Below are positions 25,384 to 34,562 of a DNA stretch of 64,000 nt, one piece after another. Source of the DNA: Azospirillum oryzae (GTDB lineage: Bacteria > Pseudomonadota > Alphaproteobacteria > Azospirillales > Azospirillaceae); contig NZ_FXAK01000009.1 in assembly GCF_900177515.1 (NCBI RefSeq), positions 496,001 to 560,000 of the forward strand, given 5' to 3'. Each line of letters opens with the position of its first letter. Position 1 is the stretch's first letter. The position numbers and the translations under genes are program-made. The notes beneath the pieces were generated by a model that did no database searches, had not been told where the DNA came from, and saw nothing but the letters and a program-made list of their open reading frames with translations.

Positions 25384-26331
25384 ATGGACCGATTGCAAGC
25401 GATGGCCAGCTTCGTGCGGGTGGTGGAGACCGGCTCCTTCTCGGGCGCGGCGCGGCAGCTGGGGGTGGGCCAGCCGGCCATCTCCAAGACGATCGCGCAG
25501 TTGGAGGAGCGGCTGCAGGTGCGCCTGCTGCTGCGGTCGACCCACGGCCTCACGCCAACCGAAGCGGGGCTGCGCTTTTACGAGCGCGCCCGGCTCGCCA
25601 TCCGGGAGGCCGATGAAGCGGAGCTGGAGGCGCGGGGCGCCGGTGCGGGCCTGTCGGGACGGCTGCGCATCTCCGCCGCGACCACCTTCGCCCGGCTGCT
25701 GATCGTGCCGCGCCTGCCCGAGTTCCTGAGCCGCCATCCGGAATTGGACATGGAGGTAATCCTGGACGACCGGGTGATCGATCTGGTGTCCGAGGGTATC
25801 GATGTTGCGTTGCGCATGGGCACGCTGTCGGACTCGACGGCTGTGGCGCGGCGGGTCGCCAGCGGTGGCCGCTCGGTCGTGGCGACGCCCGCCTATCTCG
25901 CCCGCGCAGGCGTGCCGCGCACCCCGGCCGACCTTGCCGATCACGACGCGGTGGTCTACAGCCAGCTCAGCAACAGCTGGGCGTTCCGGCAGGGCGGAAC
26001 CGAAGCGTCGGTGGTGGTGCGCGGCCGGTTGCGGGTCAGCGCGGCGGAAGGGATACGGGCGGCTGTGCTGGCCGATCTGGGGCTGGCGGTCGCGTCCGAC
26101 TGGATGTTCGGTCCCGAGCTTGCGAATGGTTCAGTGCGGCGCGTGCTGGAAGATTGGACGCTGCCGCCGATCGACCTGTGGGCGGTGTTCCCCACCGGCC
26201 GGCTGGCCAGCACCAAGGCCCGCGCCTTCGCGGAGTTCGTCGCCACCATCGTGCCCGGCGACGGTGCGCCGGCGGACGAGGTGGAGTTGGGGAGAGACCA
26301 TTCCCGGCGGGATCATTCCCAGGAGGCATAA
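25384..26331 (+). CDS. LysR-family transcriptional regulator
   Basis: A 315-aa regulator starting 'MDRLQAMASFVRVVETGSFS'. The helix-turn-helix 'AARQLGVGQPAISKTIAQLEE' (its recognition helix 'GQPAISKTIAQLE') is canonical, followed by the effector domain with 'EFLSRHPELDMEVILDD'. Divergent from the GST-crotonase-peroxiredoxin-SDR group and upstream of the AhpD-like and SDR genes. The sequence ATTCCTGTCAGGAAT just before its ATG is a good candidate binding site. Confidence 0.92.
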   Translation: MDRLQAMASFVRVVETGSFSGAARQLGVGQPAISKTIAQLEERLQVRLLLRSTHGLTPTEAGLRFYERARLAIREADEAELEARGAGAGLSGRLRISAATTFARLLIVPRLPEFLSRHPELDMEVILDDRVIDLVSEGIDVALRMGTLSDSTAVARRVASGGRSVVATPAYLARAGVPRTPADLADHDAVVYSQLSNSWAFRQGGTEASVVVRGRLRVSAAEGIRAAVLADLGLAVASDWMFGPELANGSVRRVLEDWTLPPIDLWAVFPTGRLASTKARAFAEFVATIVPGDGAPADEVELGRDHSRRDHSQEA

Positions 26332-26423
26332 GCATTAGTCGCGCAGCCCGCCTACGCGCCGCCTCTGGAATGGGTCAGGGTCCGATCCGTCGAACGCAAC
26401 CGACGGAACAAGGAACCGCCACC

Positions 26424-26984
26424 ATGACCCAGTTCACCAGCCACACCCTCGACACCGCCCCGGATGCTGCAAAGCCGATTTTCGAGGGCGTGAAGGCCGC
26501 TTTCGGCTTCGTGCCCAACCTGCAATCCTATATGGCGGAATCGCCGGAACTGCTGGCCGGCTACACGGCGCTGTGGGACCTGTTCTCCAAGACCACGCTC
26601 AGCGCCCATGAGCAGCAGGTCGTCTATCTGACCGCCAATTTCGAGAACGAGTGCCACTACTGCATGGCCGGCCACACCACGCTCGCCCGGATGCAGAAGA
26701 TGGGCGAGGACGTGATCGCCGCGCTGCGGGCCGGCAGCGAACTGCCCGACGCCCGGCTGGAGGCGCTGCACCGCTTCGCCACGCTGGTGGTGCGCAATCG
26801 CGGCTGGGTCGCCGATGCGGACGTCGATGCCTTCCTGGCAGCCGGCTTCACCCGCCGCAACGTCCTGGAGGTGGTGCTCGGCGTCGCCACCAAGGTGATG
26901 AGCAACTACACCAACCACATCACCCACACGCCGCTCGACGCCTTCATGAAGGGCAACGAGTGGAGCAAGCCCGCCAGTGCCTGA
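26424..26984 (+). CDS. AhpD/carboxymuconolactone decarboxylase-like peroxidase-related protein
   Basis: A 186-aa CMD-fold protein with the redox signature 'ENECHYCMAGH' (Cys77, Cys80, His84), the CxxC-x3-H pattern of AhpD-type alkylhydroperoxidases. 'FGFVPNLQSYMAESPELL' is typical of the peroxidase-related subgroup. I chose ATG 26424; the frame stays open upstream inside the LysR gene but is not family-like there. It likely works with thiol peroxide reduction, matching the peroxiredoxin and GST across the promoter. Confidence 0.87.
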   Translation: MTQFTSHTLDTAPDAAKPIFEGVKAAFGFVPNLQSYMAESPELLAGYTALWDLFSKTTLSAHEQQVVYLTANFENECHYCMAGHTTLARMQKMGEDVIAALRAGSELPDARLEALHRFATLVVRNRGWVADADVDAFLAAGFTRRNVLEVVLGVATKVMSNYTNHITHTPLDAFMKGNEWSKPASA

Positions 26985-27056
26985 CACAGGGCGGAGCACT
27001 GTTCTCGCCTCCCACTCGACAGGTCCCGTCACTGAACCGATCTAAACGGAGCTGAC

Positions 27057-27863
27057 ATGATTCTTTCTGGAAAACGCGCGCTGATCACCGGCGGCTCCAG
27101 CGGCATCGGCTTTGCCGCCGCCCAGGCGTTGGGCGAAAAGGGAGTGGCCCTTGTCATCACCGGCCGGCACCCCGACCGGCTGGCCGCCGCAGTCGAGACC
27201 TTGCAGAAGGCTGGAGCGTCGGTGACCGGCATCGTGGCCGATGTCGCGACCACCGAGGGGCGTCGGCAGACGCTTGAGCGGGCGCTCGTCGCATTGGGCG
27301 GCCTCGACATCCTGGTCAACAACGCCGGCGGCGTTCGTGCCGGGCGGCTGGAGCAGGTCACGGAGGAGGACATCCTCGCGATGATCGCCGTCGACCTAAC
27401 CGCGCCCATCCTGCTGACGCGGGCAGCTCTACCGGCGCTGCGTGCCAGCGGCGAGGGACTGGTGGTGAATATTTCGTCGGGCCTGGGGCTGGTCGGCGCG
27501 CCATTCTACGCCACCTATGCCGGCGTCAAGGGCGGCTTGGCACGGTTCGGCGAAGCCTTGCGCCGCGAGCTGAAAGGCGAGGGCGTCCATGTGCTGACCG
27601 TCTACCCCGGCGCCACCGACACCCCGATGATGGCGTCGAACAACGCCGGTCCGGAGTTGGGCTTCACCCGCGAAAGCGCCGAGGCCGTAGCCGCAGCCAT
27701 CGTGGCGGGGATAGAAACGGAGGCGCTGGAGGTGATCCGCGGCGGCGAAGCACGGGCGGCGATGATCGCGCTCAACCGCGATGACCCGCTGGCCATCGAT
27801 TCGCGGTTCCTCAATCTCAAGGCTCGCCTCGAGGAGGCGGTCAAGGAGCATGCCGCCTTGTGA
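27057..27863 (+). CDS. Short-chain dehydrogenase/reductase
   Basis: A 268-aa classical SDR with 'LITGGSSGIGFAAA' (cofactor), 'NNAGG' (NNAG), catalytic Ser in 'NISSGLGL' and 'YATYAGVKGGL' (YxxxK variant Tyr-Ala-Gly-Val-Lys). An RBS-like GGAG precedes the ATG. It follows the AhpD-like gene by 72 bp on the same strand and is the last gene before the IS5 element. Substrate unknown. Confidence 0.88.
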   Translation: MILSGKRALITGGSSGIGFAAAQALGEKGVALVITGRHPDRLAAAVETLQKAGASVTGIVADVATTEGRRQTLERALVALGGLDILVNNAGGVRAGRLEQVTEEDILAMIAVDLTAPILLTRAALPALRASGEGLVVNISSGLGLVGAPFYATYAGVKGGLARFGEALRRELKGEGVHVLTVYPGATDTPMMASNNAGPELGFTRESAEAVAAAIVAGIETEALEVIRGGEARAAMIALNRDDPLAIDSRFLNLKARLEEAVKEHAAL

Positions 27864-27865
27864 AC

Positions 27866-27914
27866 AAGGATCGGCAGCGGGGGGTGGCGATCAAACCACT
27901 CCTGGCCGATCCTT
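27866..27914 (+). terminator. Strong hairpin just after the SDR stop
   Basis: AAGGATCGGC (27866-27875) pairs perfectly with GCCGATCCTT (27905-27914). The loop can form a second stem between GGGGTGG and CCACTCC. It starts 2 bp after the SDR stop codon, so termination or mRNA 3'-end protection is likely, but no T-run follows. Confidence 0.45.
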
Positions 27915-27965
27915 CGTGAGTGCCTTTCCGCCACGTCTATGGGCGTTGGCTTGACGGCGGCGCAA

Positions 27966-28856
27966 TAAGAGGCGGTTTTCAGAATGTGCTGAGGCGGTTA
28001 GCGATGATGAAGATTGCCGCCGCGGTGAGCAGTGCGAGGATGATGCGTCCCAACCGATCCTGTCGTCGATCCAGGCGTTTGTTGGCCAGCAGCCAAGCGC
28101 AGCCGTGGTCGACGACGCATCGGACCTTGCCGAGCCCTGAGCCGTGGGGCTCGCCGATCTTGCGCTCGCCGATCTTGCGGATGTGTGGCTGAACCCGGTC
28201 ACGCAGGCAGAGCCATCGATTGTCGGTGCTGTCGTAGCCTGCGTCGGCGTAGAGCCTGCCGATGGCGGAGCAGACGACTTGGGCCAAGCGCACCAGATCA
28301 GGGAAGAGCATGGTGTCATGGACATTGGCGCCAGACGGCATGACCGCCAGCGGCAGACCGTCAGTCGAGACGACCACGTGATACTTGGTGCCGGGTTTGC
28401 CGCAGTCGGTCGGGTTCGGCCCGGTTAGGTCACCGCCGCGCTTGGCCCTTACCGAGCAGCTGTCCCCTATGACGTCCCAAGCGGCAGCGGCGGGACCGGA
28501 ACGTGCCATACGGACGAGGACGGCATGGACGCGACGGAGCAACGCCGTCGTGTGCCACTCATCCAAGCGTCGGCGCAGGGTCGAGCCCGAGGCACGCCCA
28601 TCCGCGGCCCGAAGCGCGCGCCACTGGACACCCTCACGCAAGAAGAAGCGAAGCGCTTCGATGACCTCCGCAGTGGGCATCGGCGGACGTCCAGGACCGC
28701 GAGGCCGATCGTCGATCCGGTCGATGATCCGCGCCACCAAGGCCGCAACTGTGGGTCCCATACCCGCCTCCCTGTGCCAAAGACACAGAAAACCGACGGC
28801 AGATCAGCCGGTTTCCGGAGGGGGCATCGGATGAGGGTTCTGGAAACCACCTCTTA
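27966..28856 (-). mobile_element. IS5-family insertion sequence, apparently complete
   Basis: An 891-bp element whose ends are inverted repeats: left TAAGAGGCGGTTTTCAGAA, right (read inward) TAAGAGGTGGTTTCCAGAAC, with two mismatches over the first 19. It carries one transposase gene on the minus strand. Its transposase-proximal 92 bp (28765-28856) recur at 61351-61442 with one mismatch, so a second copy once existed in the region. Confidence 0.83.
27979..28761 (-). CDS. IS5-family DDE transposase
   Basis: A 260-aa single-frame transposase. 'LRFFLREGVQWRAL' is the N-terminal DUF4096-like HTH region. The catalytic core has 'DVIGDSCSVRAKRGG' (first Asp) and 'LYADAGYDS' (second Asp). Where many IS5 enzymes have 'VVERxxxW', this one reads 'VVDHGCAWLLANKRL', so the third acidic residue may be Asp or lie elsewhere. 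'RKIGERKIGEP' comes from a small in-frame tandem duplication. Activity is uncertain. Confidence 0.88.
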   Translation of the reverse strand: MGPTVAALVARIIDRIDDRPRGPGRPPMPTAEVIEALRFFLREGVQWRALRAADGRASGSTLRRRLDEWHTTALLRRVHAVLVRMARSGPAAAAWDVIGDSCSVRAKRGGDLTGPNPTDCGKPGTKYHVVVSTDGLPLAVMPSGANVHDTMLFPDLVRLAQVVCSAIGRLYADAGYDSTDNRWLCLRDRVQPHIRKIGERKIGEPHGSGLGKVRCVVDHGCAWLLANKRLDRRQDRLGRIILALLTAAAIFIIANRLSTF

Positions 28857-28938
28857 TTGGAATCCAGTTAACGATACTGCGACCTGACCAAGTGCTTGGT
28901 TTTATGAGATTTACGAGTAAATGTTATTGGGATCGCTG

Positions 28939-29410
28939 ACAATGGGGCGGAGGAGACCGCCGACGGCCGCGGCTGGGTCGAAGCGCTGGAGGGAGGGTTG
29001 GTCCTGCACATCCGTGGCAAGACCGGCTGGCGCGAGGTCGGACCGGGAACCACGCCACTGAGTTGCCCGGTGCGGCGCTGGTGAGTTGGATGGAGTTGGG
29101 CCGCATCGCCCACGATGGCAAGCGCGCCCTGACCGACCGGCTGGCCGACAAGCATGTCGCCCGCTTGGTGCAGACGACCTCCCTGGCTGCAGGCCTTCGC
29201 GGTGATCTGCCGGAGGGTGATCTGCCGGAGGGTGAGCGCCGTCACCGCTTCGCTGGCCACTCCTTGCGGGCTTGGGCTGGTTACCGCCGCCGAGGCGGAG
29301 GAGCGCTTCGTCCAGCGGCATCTTGGTCATGCTTCGGTCGTGATGACCCGGCGCTACCAGCGGCACCGCGACCGCTTCCGCATCATCTCACCCAGGCGGC
29401 CGGCTTGTGA
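28939..29410 (+). pseudogene. Decayed tyrosine recombinase/integrase fragment
   Basis: Three reading frames must be joined. The first has 'LHIRGKTGWREVGPG', the second 'GAALVSWMELGRIAH' through 'KHVARLVQTTSLAAG' and 'HRFAGHSLRA' (the HxxR box), and the third 'EERFVQRHLGHASV' with 'VMTRRYQRHRDR' holding the catalytic Tyr. At least two frameshifts (near 29060 and 29270) separate them. A perfect 15-bp tandem duplication encodes a doubled DLPEG around 29205-29235. Only the catalytic domain remains; the N-terminal DNA-binding part is missing. Confidence 0.72.
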
Positions 29411-29463
29411 GGCTGTTCCGAAGCACGGTCAGCGTCGTAGAGGACAGCGCGATATGTGTTAGC

Positions 29464-29540
29464 AGCGCGGATCAAAACCCCGATTCCATGGCATCCAACC
29501 ATTGATTCTACTCAAGCCAGTCGAGGTTTTGATCCGCGCT
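29464..29540. repeat. 16-bp perfect inverted repeat, possible IS end relic
   Basis: AGCGCGGATCAAAACC (29464-29479) and its exact reverse complement (29525-29540) enclose 45 bp. A TGTTAG precedes the left arm, giving an end that starts with TGTT as in many IS21-family termini. It may be a short non-autonomous element or a leftover IS end. Confidence 0.45.
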
Positions 29541-29899
29541 CCAAGTCGGAACAGGGGGCGTTGGCGGACAATGGGTGAAGTCTGCTTTGCGCCAGGAGCT
29601 GAAGTTGGTTGGCTGCTATAAAGCATAGCGAACGGGCCCGCCGACCGCGGAAGGAATCCCGTTCCCAGCAGTAGGGAACCACCACCGAGAGCTTGACACC
29701 CGGCCTGCAACGCCGGGCTGAGCCCGATGGATTAAACTTCCTTGTGTCGACAATCACGAAGGATTGATGTCGCGGGTATTGATCCGAGCGAGAGGTGGTT
29801 TTCCGGGTACGATGCGGTGGTGGTGGCACGGGGGACCCGCCGTCCTGAAGACGGAGCGCGACAGCGGCAGGTCCATCCGCGGGCGCCTGACGGAGGTGA
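29541..29899. other. Intergenic stretch without recognisable gene
   Basis: About 360 bp between the palindrome and the end of nepI. Short open frames exist on both strands but none has an RBS, family motif or plausible length. Together with the integrase relic and the IS5 element it looks like decayed mobile DNA. Confidence 0.5.
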
Positions 29900-31096
29900 T
29901 CAGGGGGCGACAGCGACTGCCCGCGCCCGCACGCCTCCCAGCACGACCAGGGCGGCCAGCAGCAGCACGATTCCGCTGGCGCCGAAGACCCCGCCGGCGC
30001 CGCTGACGCCGAAGATGGCGCCGCCCGCCGCCGCACCGGTGGCGATGGCGAGTTGCACCGCCGCGACGAAGAGGCCGCCGGCGCTTTCCGCCTCGTCCGG
30101 CACGGTGCGGGTGATCCAGGTGGACCAGGCCACCGGCACGGCGCCGAAGGCGACGCCCCACAACGCGATCAGCACCGAGGCCACGGTCGGCGACCCGCCC
30201 AGCGCGGCCAGCCCGAGCCCGAGCAGCCCCATGATCAGCGGCATGACCGTCAGGGTCAGCCGCATGCTGCGGGCCAGCAGCGCGCCGCCGAGATAGGTGC
30301 CGGCGAAGTTCGCCATGCCGAAGCCCAGCAGGATGCCCGACACGCCGCTGACGCCGACGCCGGTCACCGTCTCCAGGAACGGCCGGACATAGGTGAACAG
30401 CGCGAAATGTCCGGTGAAGACCAGGAGGATCGACACCATGCCAATCCCGACCCCCGGCCGGGCCATCACCTCGCCCAGCGTGCGGAGGCTGGTGTGGCCG
30501 TTCGGTGCCATGCGCGGCAGCGACAAAACCTGCGCCACCAACGCCGCCAGCCCCAGCCCGCCGGCCATCAGGAACACTGCGCGCCAGCCGAGCAGGTCGC
30601 CCAGATAGCTTCCGACCGGGGCCGCGAAGACGGTGGCGGCGGACACGCCGCTGAAGATCATCGACAAGGCCCGCGGAATCATCGGCTCCGGCACCAGCCG
30701 CATGGCGATCGCGGCAGACATGGCCCAAAAGCCGCCGAGCGCCACCCCCAGCAGCACCCGCCCGACCAGCAGCGACAGCAGGTCGGGGGCGAAGGCGACC
30801 GCCAGGTTGGACACCAGCAGCAGCGCCGAAAAGGCGAGCAGCACATGGCGCCGGTCGATCCGGCGGGTTGCGGCGGAGATCAGCAGGCTGGCGACCAGCG
30901 CCACCGCGGCAGTCGCGGTGACGGCTTGGCCGGCCATCGCCTCGGTCACATGCAGGTCAGCCGCCATCGGCGTCAGCAGGCTGGCCGGCAGAAACTCCGC
31001 CGTTACCAGTCCGAACACGCCGAGCGTCAAGGAGAAGACGGCACCCCAGGCGGGCTCCGCCGGCGCGGCGCCGGCCTGCCTCACAGGTTCCATCAT
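29900..31096 (-). CDS. nepI: NepI-like MFS purine (ribonucleoside) efflux pump
   Basis: A 398-aa 12-helix MFS protein that follows E. coli NepI closely by eye: 'EFLPASLLTPMAADLHVTE', 'GGFWAMSAAIAMRLVPE', 'VPVAWSTWITRTVPDEAE'. NepI exports purine ribonucleosides with proton exchange. I start at the tandem Met at 31096, since the in-frame extension upstream is not NepI-like and crosses the promoter region. It is divergent from an AraC-type regulator with a ~60-bp gap. Specificity for purines is inferred from the family only. Confidence 0.86.
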   Translation of the reverse strand: MMEPVRQAGAAPAEPAWGAVFSLTLGVFGLVTAEFLPASLLTPMAADLHVTEAMAGQAVTATAAVALVASLLISAATRRIDRRHVLLAFSALLLVSNLAVAFAPDLLSLLVGRVLLGVALGGFWAMSAAIAMRLVPEPMIPRALSMIFSGVSAATVFAAPVGSYLGDLLGWRAVFLMAGGLGLAALVAQVLSLPRMAPNGHTSLRTLGEVMARPGVGIGMVSILLVFTGHFALFTYVRPFLETVTGVGVSGVSGILLGFGMANFAGTYLGGALLARSMRLTLTVMPLIMGLLGLGLAALGGSPTVASVLIALWGVAFGAVPVAWSTWITRTVPDEAESAGGLFVAAVQLAIATGAAAGGAIFGVSGAGGVFGASGIVLLLAALVVLGGVRARAVAVAP

Positions 31097-31158
31097 GGTC
31101 AGTCCTCGCAGGAAGATTATGCTGCGACGCAGAATAGAATGGAGTTTCTGGACGATCC

Positions 31159-32160
31159 ATGCCACAACGTCCGCATCTTTTGATCGATAGTCCGGATATG
31201 CCCGACTCATCCCGCGTCCCTCCCGCCGCCGACCTCGTCAGCGAGCTTCTGCTCGGCATGCGGCTGACCGGCGTGCAGTACCGCCGCATGCAGGTCGCCC
31301 CTCCCTTCGGTATCGGTTTCGGGACGGTGGAGGGGCGGGCGCAATTCCATTTCATCGCCCGCGGGCCGGTCGTGCTGAGGCTGCTCGCCGGCGGCACCTT
31401 CACGCTGGACACCGGCGATGCAGTGTTGCTGCCGCGCGGTGGTGCGCACGAACTGCTGTCGGCGCCGGAACTTCCGGCCCGAGACATCGCCAGCTTCGCG
31501 ACGGCGCCGCTGTGCGGCAATGTCGGTGCGCTCGAATCCTGCCCGCCGGAAAGCTGCCGGACGAAGGATGCGGTGATCTTCAGCGGCTGCATGGAGTTCG
31601 ACCTTGGCGCCATGCAGCCTCTGGTCGGCCTGATGCCCGAGGTGATGCAGGTCGGCACCCTGCTCGACCGCTACCCCGAAATCCTGCCGATGCTGGAGGC
31701 GATGGAGCGGGAGGCGCGGGCGGAGCGCGCCGGCTATGCCGGCATCCTGGCGCGGCTGGCCGACGTGGTGTCCGCCTCCATCGTGCGGGGCTGGGTCGAA
31801 TGCGGTTGCGGCGATGCGCGCGGCTGGATCGACGCCTTGCGCGACCCGCGGCTCGGCCGCGTCATAACCGCGCTGCATCGCGATCCCGGCCGCAATTGGA
31901 CCGTGGCGGAACTGGCCGCGGAGATGGGCGCCTCGCGTTCGGTCTTCGCGGAGCGCTTCCTGGAGGTGACCGGCGTGACCCCGGTCCGCTACGTGACGGA
32001 GCTGCGGATGCGGCTTGCCGCTCAGTGGATCGGCCGGGAGCGTCTGCCGATCGAAACCGCCGCGCATCGGCTCGGCTACGGCTCGCAAGCCGCCTTCAGC
32101 CGTGCCTTCAAGCGCGTCATGGGCTATTCGCCCGGCGCCTCGCGCAGTGCGGAATCATAG
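31159..32160 (+). CDS. AraC-family regulator with N-terminal cupin (cupin_6)
   Basis: A 333-aa regulator. The N-terminal cupin has 'FHFIARGPVVLRL' and 'LDTGDAVLLPRGGAHEL' (both typical of the cupin_6/AraC ligand domain) and a 'CGNVGALE' loop. The C-terminal double HTH has 'WTVAELAAEMGASRSVFAERF' (key part 'MGASRSVFAERF') and 'IETAAHRLGYGSQAAFSRAFK' (key part 'LGYGSQAAFSRAF'). A second Met at 31198 could be the real start. It faces nepI across a short divergent promoter and probably controls it. Confidence 0.88.
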   Translation: MPQRPHLLIDSPDMPDSSRVPPAADLVSELLLGMRLTGVQYRRMQVAPPFGIGFGTVEGRAQFHFIARGPVVLRLLAGGTFTLDTGDAVLLPRGGAHELLSAPELPARDIASFATAPLCGNVGALESCPPESCRTKDAVIFSGCMEFDLGAMQPLVGLMPEVMQVGTLLDRYPEILPMLEAMEREARAERAGYAGILARLADVVSASIVRGWVECGCGDARGWIDALRDPRLGRVITALHRDPGRNWTVAELAAEMGASRSVFAERFLEVTGVTPVRYVTELRMRLAAQWIGRERLPIETAAHRLGYGSQAAFSRAFKRVMGYSPGASRSAES

Positions 32161-32428
32161 CACCGGAACGATCAGGACCAAGTGGGGGGCAACTCCTTTC
32201 TCAAGCCGGTCCCGCACGTCCTCGCGGGTGACTTGGCCAACTGTCAGCGGGTAAAGTCCGGCGCCACCTTGCCCGACAGCGCGAGATCGGTTTGCCAAGC
32301 GCCGGACTGTCGACTCTGCGCCATGAGCAGTCTGCGCCATTCAGCGCAAGCTGGCCCGATACGCGACCTTGACGCCTTCCGCCCGTCAGGGGCGCGCGGC
32401 ACGATATCCCGATGCCCGGCGCTGTGCC

Positions 32429-33079
32429 TCACTCATATACGGCGTCGCGCGGGCCGGTATCTCCCAACGCCATTTTGACGAAGGCGTCAGCCGTCAGGTC
32501 TGCGTCGAGCAGCGCGCCATGGTGGGCGAAGCGATCACTCCGGTCGAGCCACAGCCGATCACACAGCGCATCGAGCGAGCCGGAAGCACCGGGGAAGACC
32601 GCGTGCGACATCTCCTTGGTACAGATGAACCGGTCTGCCGAGAACGTGTCGGCACCCCATGCGGCTCGTCCGCAGCGCGCGAACTCGTAGTTCAGGAAGT
32701 CCATCTCGTTCTCATAGGCATGCGCCACCAGAAGATCCTCGCCCAGAAAGGCGAGAAGCGCGTCGGCGACCTCGGGAAAGCGGGGCGCCGCCTTCAGGTC
32801 GGCGGGCTTGATGCCGTGCACCTTGATGGCGTCGGGATGGAGAGGGGCGTCGGGGTTGACCCGCGACTCCCAACTGCGCGCTTTCCTCCAGCCATCGCCC
32901 TCACGGATGATCTCAAGACACCCGATTTCGATGATGATGCCGGGCTGACGCAGGCCTTTGGGCGCCTTACGGATGTCCTGGAGGCTCGGCAGGCGCCGTC
33001 CGGTCGTCTCGATGTCGATCGCGACCAGCCGGTCACGTCCTTCCCATGGCTGCATGCTCATTGAGATCCAATCTTTCAT
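32429..33079 (-). CDS. DnaQ-like 3'-5' exonuclease (DEDDh)
   Basis: About 216 aa. The DEDD motifs are visible: 'LVAIDIETTGRRL' (first Asp and Glu), 'LLVAHAYENEMDFLN' (third acidic residue) and 'HHGALLDADLTADAF' (His and last Asp). It resembles the exonuclease domain of DNA polymerase III epsilon but stands alone. Starts at 33079 or 33061 are both possible; I chose 33079, which has AGGTGG upstream. The flanking stretch 32161-32428 holds no gene I can support. Confidence 0.85.
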   Translation of the reverse strand: MKDWISMSMQPWEGRDRLVAIDIETTGRRLPSLQDIRKAPKGLRQPGIIIEIGCLEIIREGDGWRKARSWESRVNPDAPLHPDAIKVHGIKPADLKAAPRFPEVADALLAFLGEDLLVAHAYENEMDFLNYEFARCGRAAWGADTFSADRFICTKEMSHAVFPGASGSLDALCDRLWLDRSDRFAHHGALLDADLTADAFVKMALGDTGPRDAVYE

Positions 33080-33309
33080 CAGTGGAGCCACCTGTGGCAC
33101 GGATGTGAAACATGGACAACGCTCCGTCACGCCGCCCAGAGTAGCATGGCGAAAGCGCCGGCCGCCGATTGGCGACACCATGGTTACAAGCGGCCGACCC
33201 ATACCGCCGAAGCTCTTGATCCTGATCGGTCAGGATCAAAGGTCGCTGGTATAAGGCATGACGGCCGCGCCATGACCGGCGCGACCACTGGCGAGCAAGG
33301 AGTATCGCT

Positions 33310-33678
33310 GTGAAAATTCCCGGCCCCGAGCATCCCATCACGATCATCCCCAACCCGAATCGGATTCGTGTCGTCTTCGCCGGCCGGGTCGTCGCCGAAA
33401 CGGCACGCGCCCTGACGCTGACGGAGGCGACGTTGCCGGTGGTCCAATATATTCCCCGCGCGGATGCGGACATGACGGCCTTCGAACGCACGGGGCACAC
33501 GACGCATTGCCCTTACAAGGGCGATGCCACTTACTACAGCCTGCGCGTGGGTGATCGCATCGCGATCAACGCTGTCTGGACTTACGAGACTCCCTATCCC
33601 GCCGTGGCCGCCATCCGCGAATATTTGGCGTTTTATCCGGAACGCGTCGATTGCATCGAAGAGCGCGCGGCCACATAG
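33310..33678 (+). CDS. DUF427 domain protein
   Basis: A 122-aa protein from a GTG start. It shows the family pattern: 'RIRVVFAGRVVAETARAL' at the N-terminus, 'FERTGHTTHCPYKGDATYYS' (20 residues, with the conserved CPYKG), and 'AVWTYETPYPAVAAIREYLAFYP'. DUF427 proteins are small beta-rich tent-fold proteins of unknown function. No operon partner: the exonuclease runs the other way and an IS6 element follows. Confidence 0.9.
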   Translation: MKIPGPEHPITIIPNPNRIRVVFAGRVVAETARALTLTEATLPVVQYIPRADADMTAFERTGHTTHCPYKGDATYYSLRVGDRIAINAVWTYETPYPAVAAIREYLAFYPERVDCIEERAAT

Positions 33679-33695
33679 CGGCAGCCGGCGGAAGG

Positions 33696-34548
33696 GCATC
33701 GTCAAGTTGATTGACCTGTGGCCAACCAAGGGCGCGGCGGAAGCCGGCGTCGCCAGCGGGGCCCAATGTTACGCCGCGAGCCGGGCGCCGGCCACCTCCG
33801 CCCAAGCCTCGAAGGCCTGGGCGCGGGCGGCACGGTAGTCGGCGACGGGGCGATGGTCTCGGCGAAGGTGGAAGAGATCGGCAACAGGATCGTGGATGGA
33901 GAGAAACCGCTGGACCTGATATGGCGACTTGAAGCGCTTCCTCTGCCGTTCCCGTCGTCGGGTCGGCTGATGCGAGTTCTCGGCCCGGTTGTTGATGCCC
34001 TTGTGCTGCCGGCGCTCCACCTCCGGCATGATCTCCCGCTTGGCGGCGGCGTAGGACTTCAGCTTGTCGGTGATCAGCACCCGCGGCGCCCGGCCCTGAG
34101 CCTTCAGAAGCTTGCGCAGCAAACGCTTGCCGCCCTGGTGTCGCGCCGGCTCTGGACCAGCACGTCGAATACGAAGCCGTCCTGATCGACGGCCCGCCAC
34201 AGGTGATGTTTGCGGCCGCCGATGATCAGGACCACTTCGTCGAGGTGCCACTTGTCGCCCCGGCGCGGCACCCTTCGGCGCAACCGGGTGTCGATCTCGG
34301 GGCCAAACTTCCGAGCCCATTGGCGCACCGTCTCGTAACTGACGGTGATGCCGCGAGCCGCCAGCAGTTCCTCGATCATCCGCAGGCTGAGCGGAAAGCG
34401 GAAGTACAGCCAGACCGCCGTCGCAATGATCTCGGCGGGATAGCGGTAGCCGGCGTAGCGGGGATCGGGGCGCGTCGTCATGCCGTCCCATACCCCGCGC
34501 GGCCCGCCTCGGCAACTGGGTGGTCAACAAGTTGGCGGTACCGCCCTC
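33696..34548 (-). mobile_element. IS6-family element (approximate ends), transposase frameshifted
   Basis: The ends are placed from partly matching inverted sequences: GTCAAGTTGATTGACC near 33702 and, read inward from the other side, GCCAACTTGTTGACC near 34525. They are imperfect, so the boundaries are approximate to about 15 bp. One transposase gene lies inside, on the minus strand. Confidence 0.6.
33769..34481 (-). pseudogene. IS6-family transposase with one frameshift
   Basis: The first frame runs from 34481 ('MTTRPDPRYAGYRYPAEII', 'SYETVRQWARKFGP', 'KWHLDEVVL' with the first Asp) to 'VLVQSRRDT'. A single-nucleotide shift near 34130 is needed to continue into 'KRLLRKLLKAQGRAPRVLIT', 'DKLKSYAAAKRE' (second Asp) and 'NNRAENSHQPTRRRER' (Glu). 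The full DDE set is therefore present but split. IS6 transposases are not known to need frameshifting, so this is either a pseudogene or a sequencing error. Confidence 0.85.
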
Positions 34549-34562
34549 ATTGGTCCTGCCCC

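Noticed and set aside
32155..32340. Small minus-strand frame ending 'KGVAPHLVLIVPVL' after the AraC gene
   Set aside because: The sequence looks somewhat protein-like but has no RBS, no partner and no recognised family; it may be a remnant. Not enough to call.
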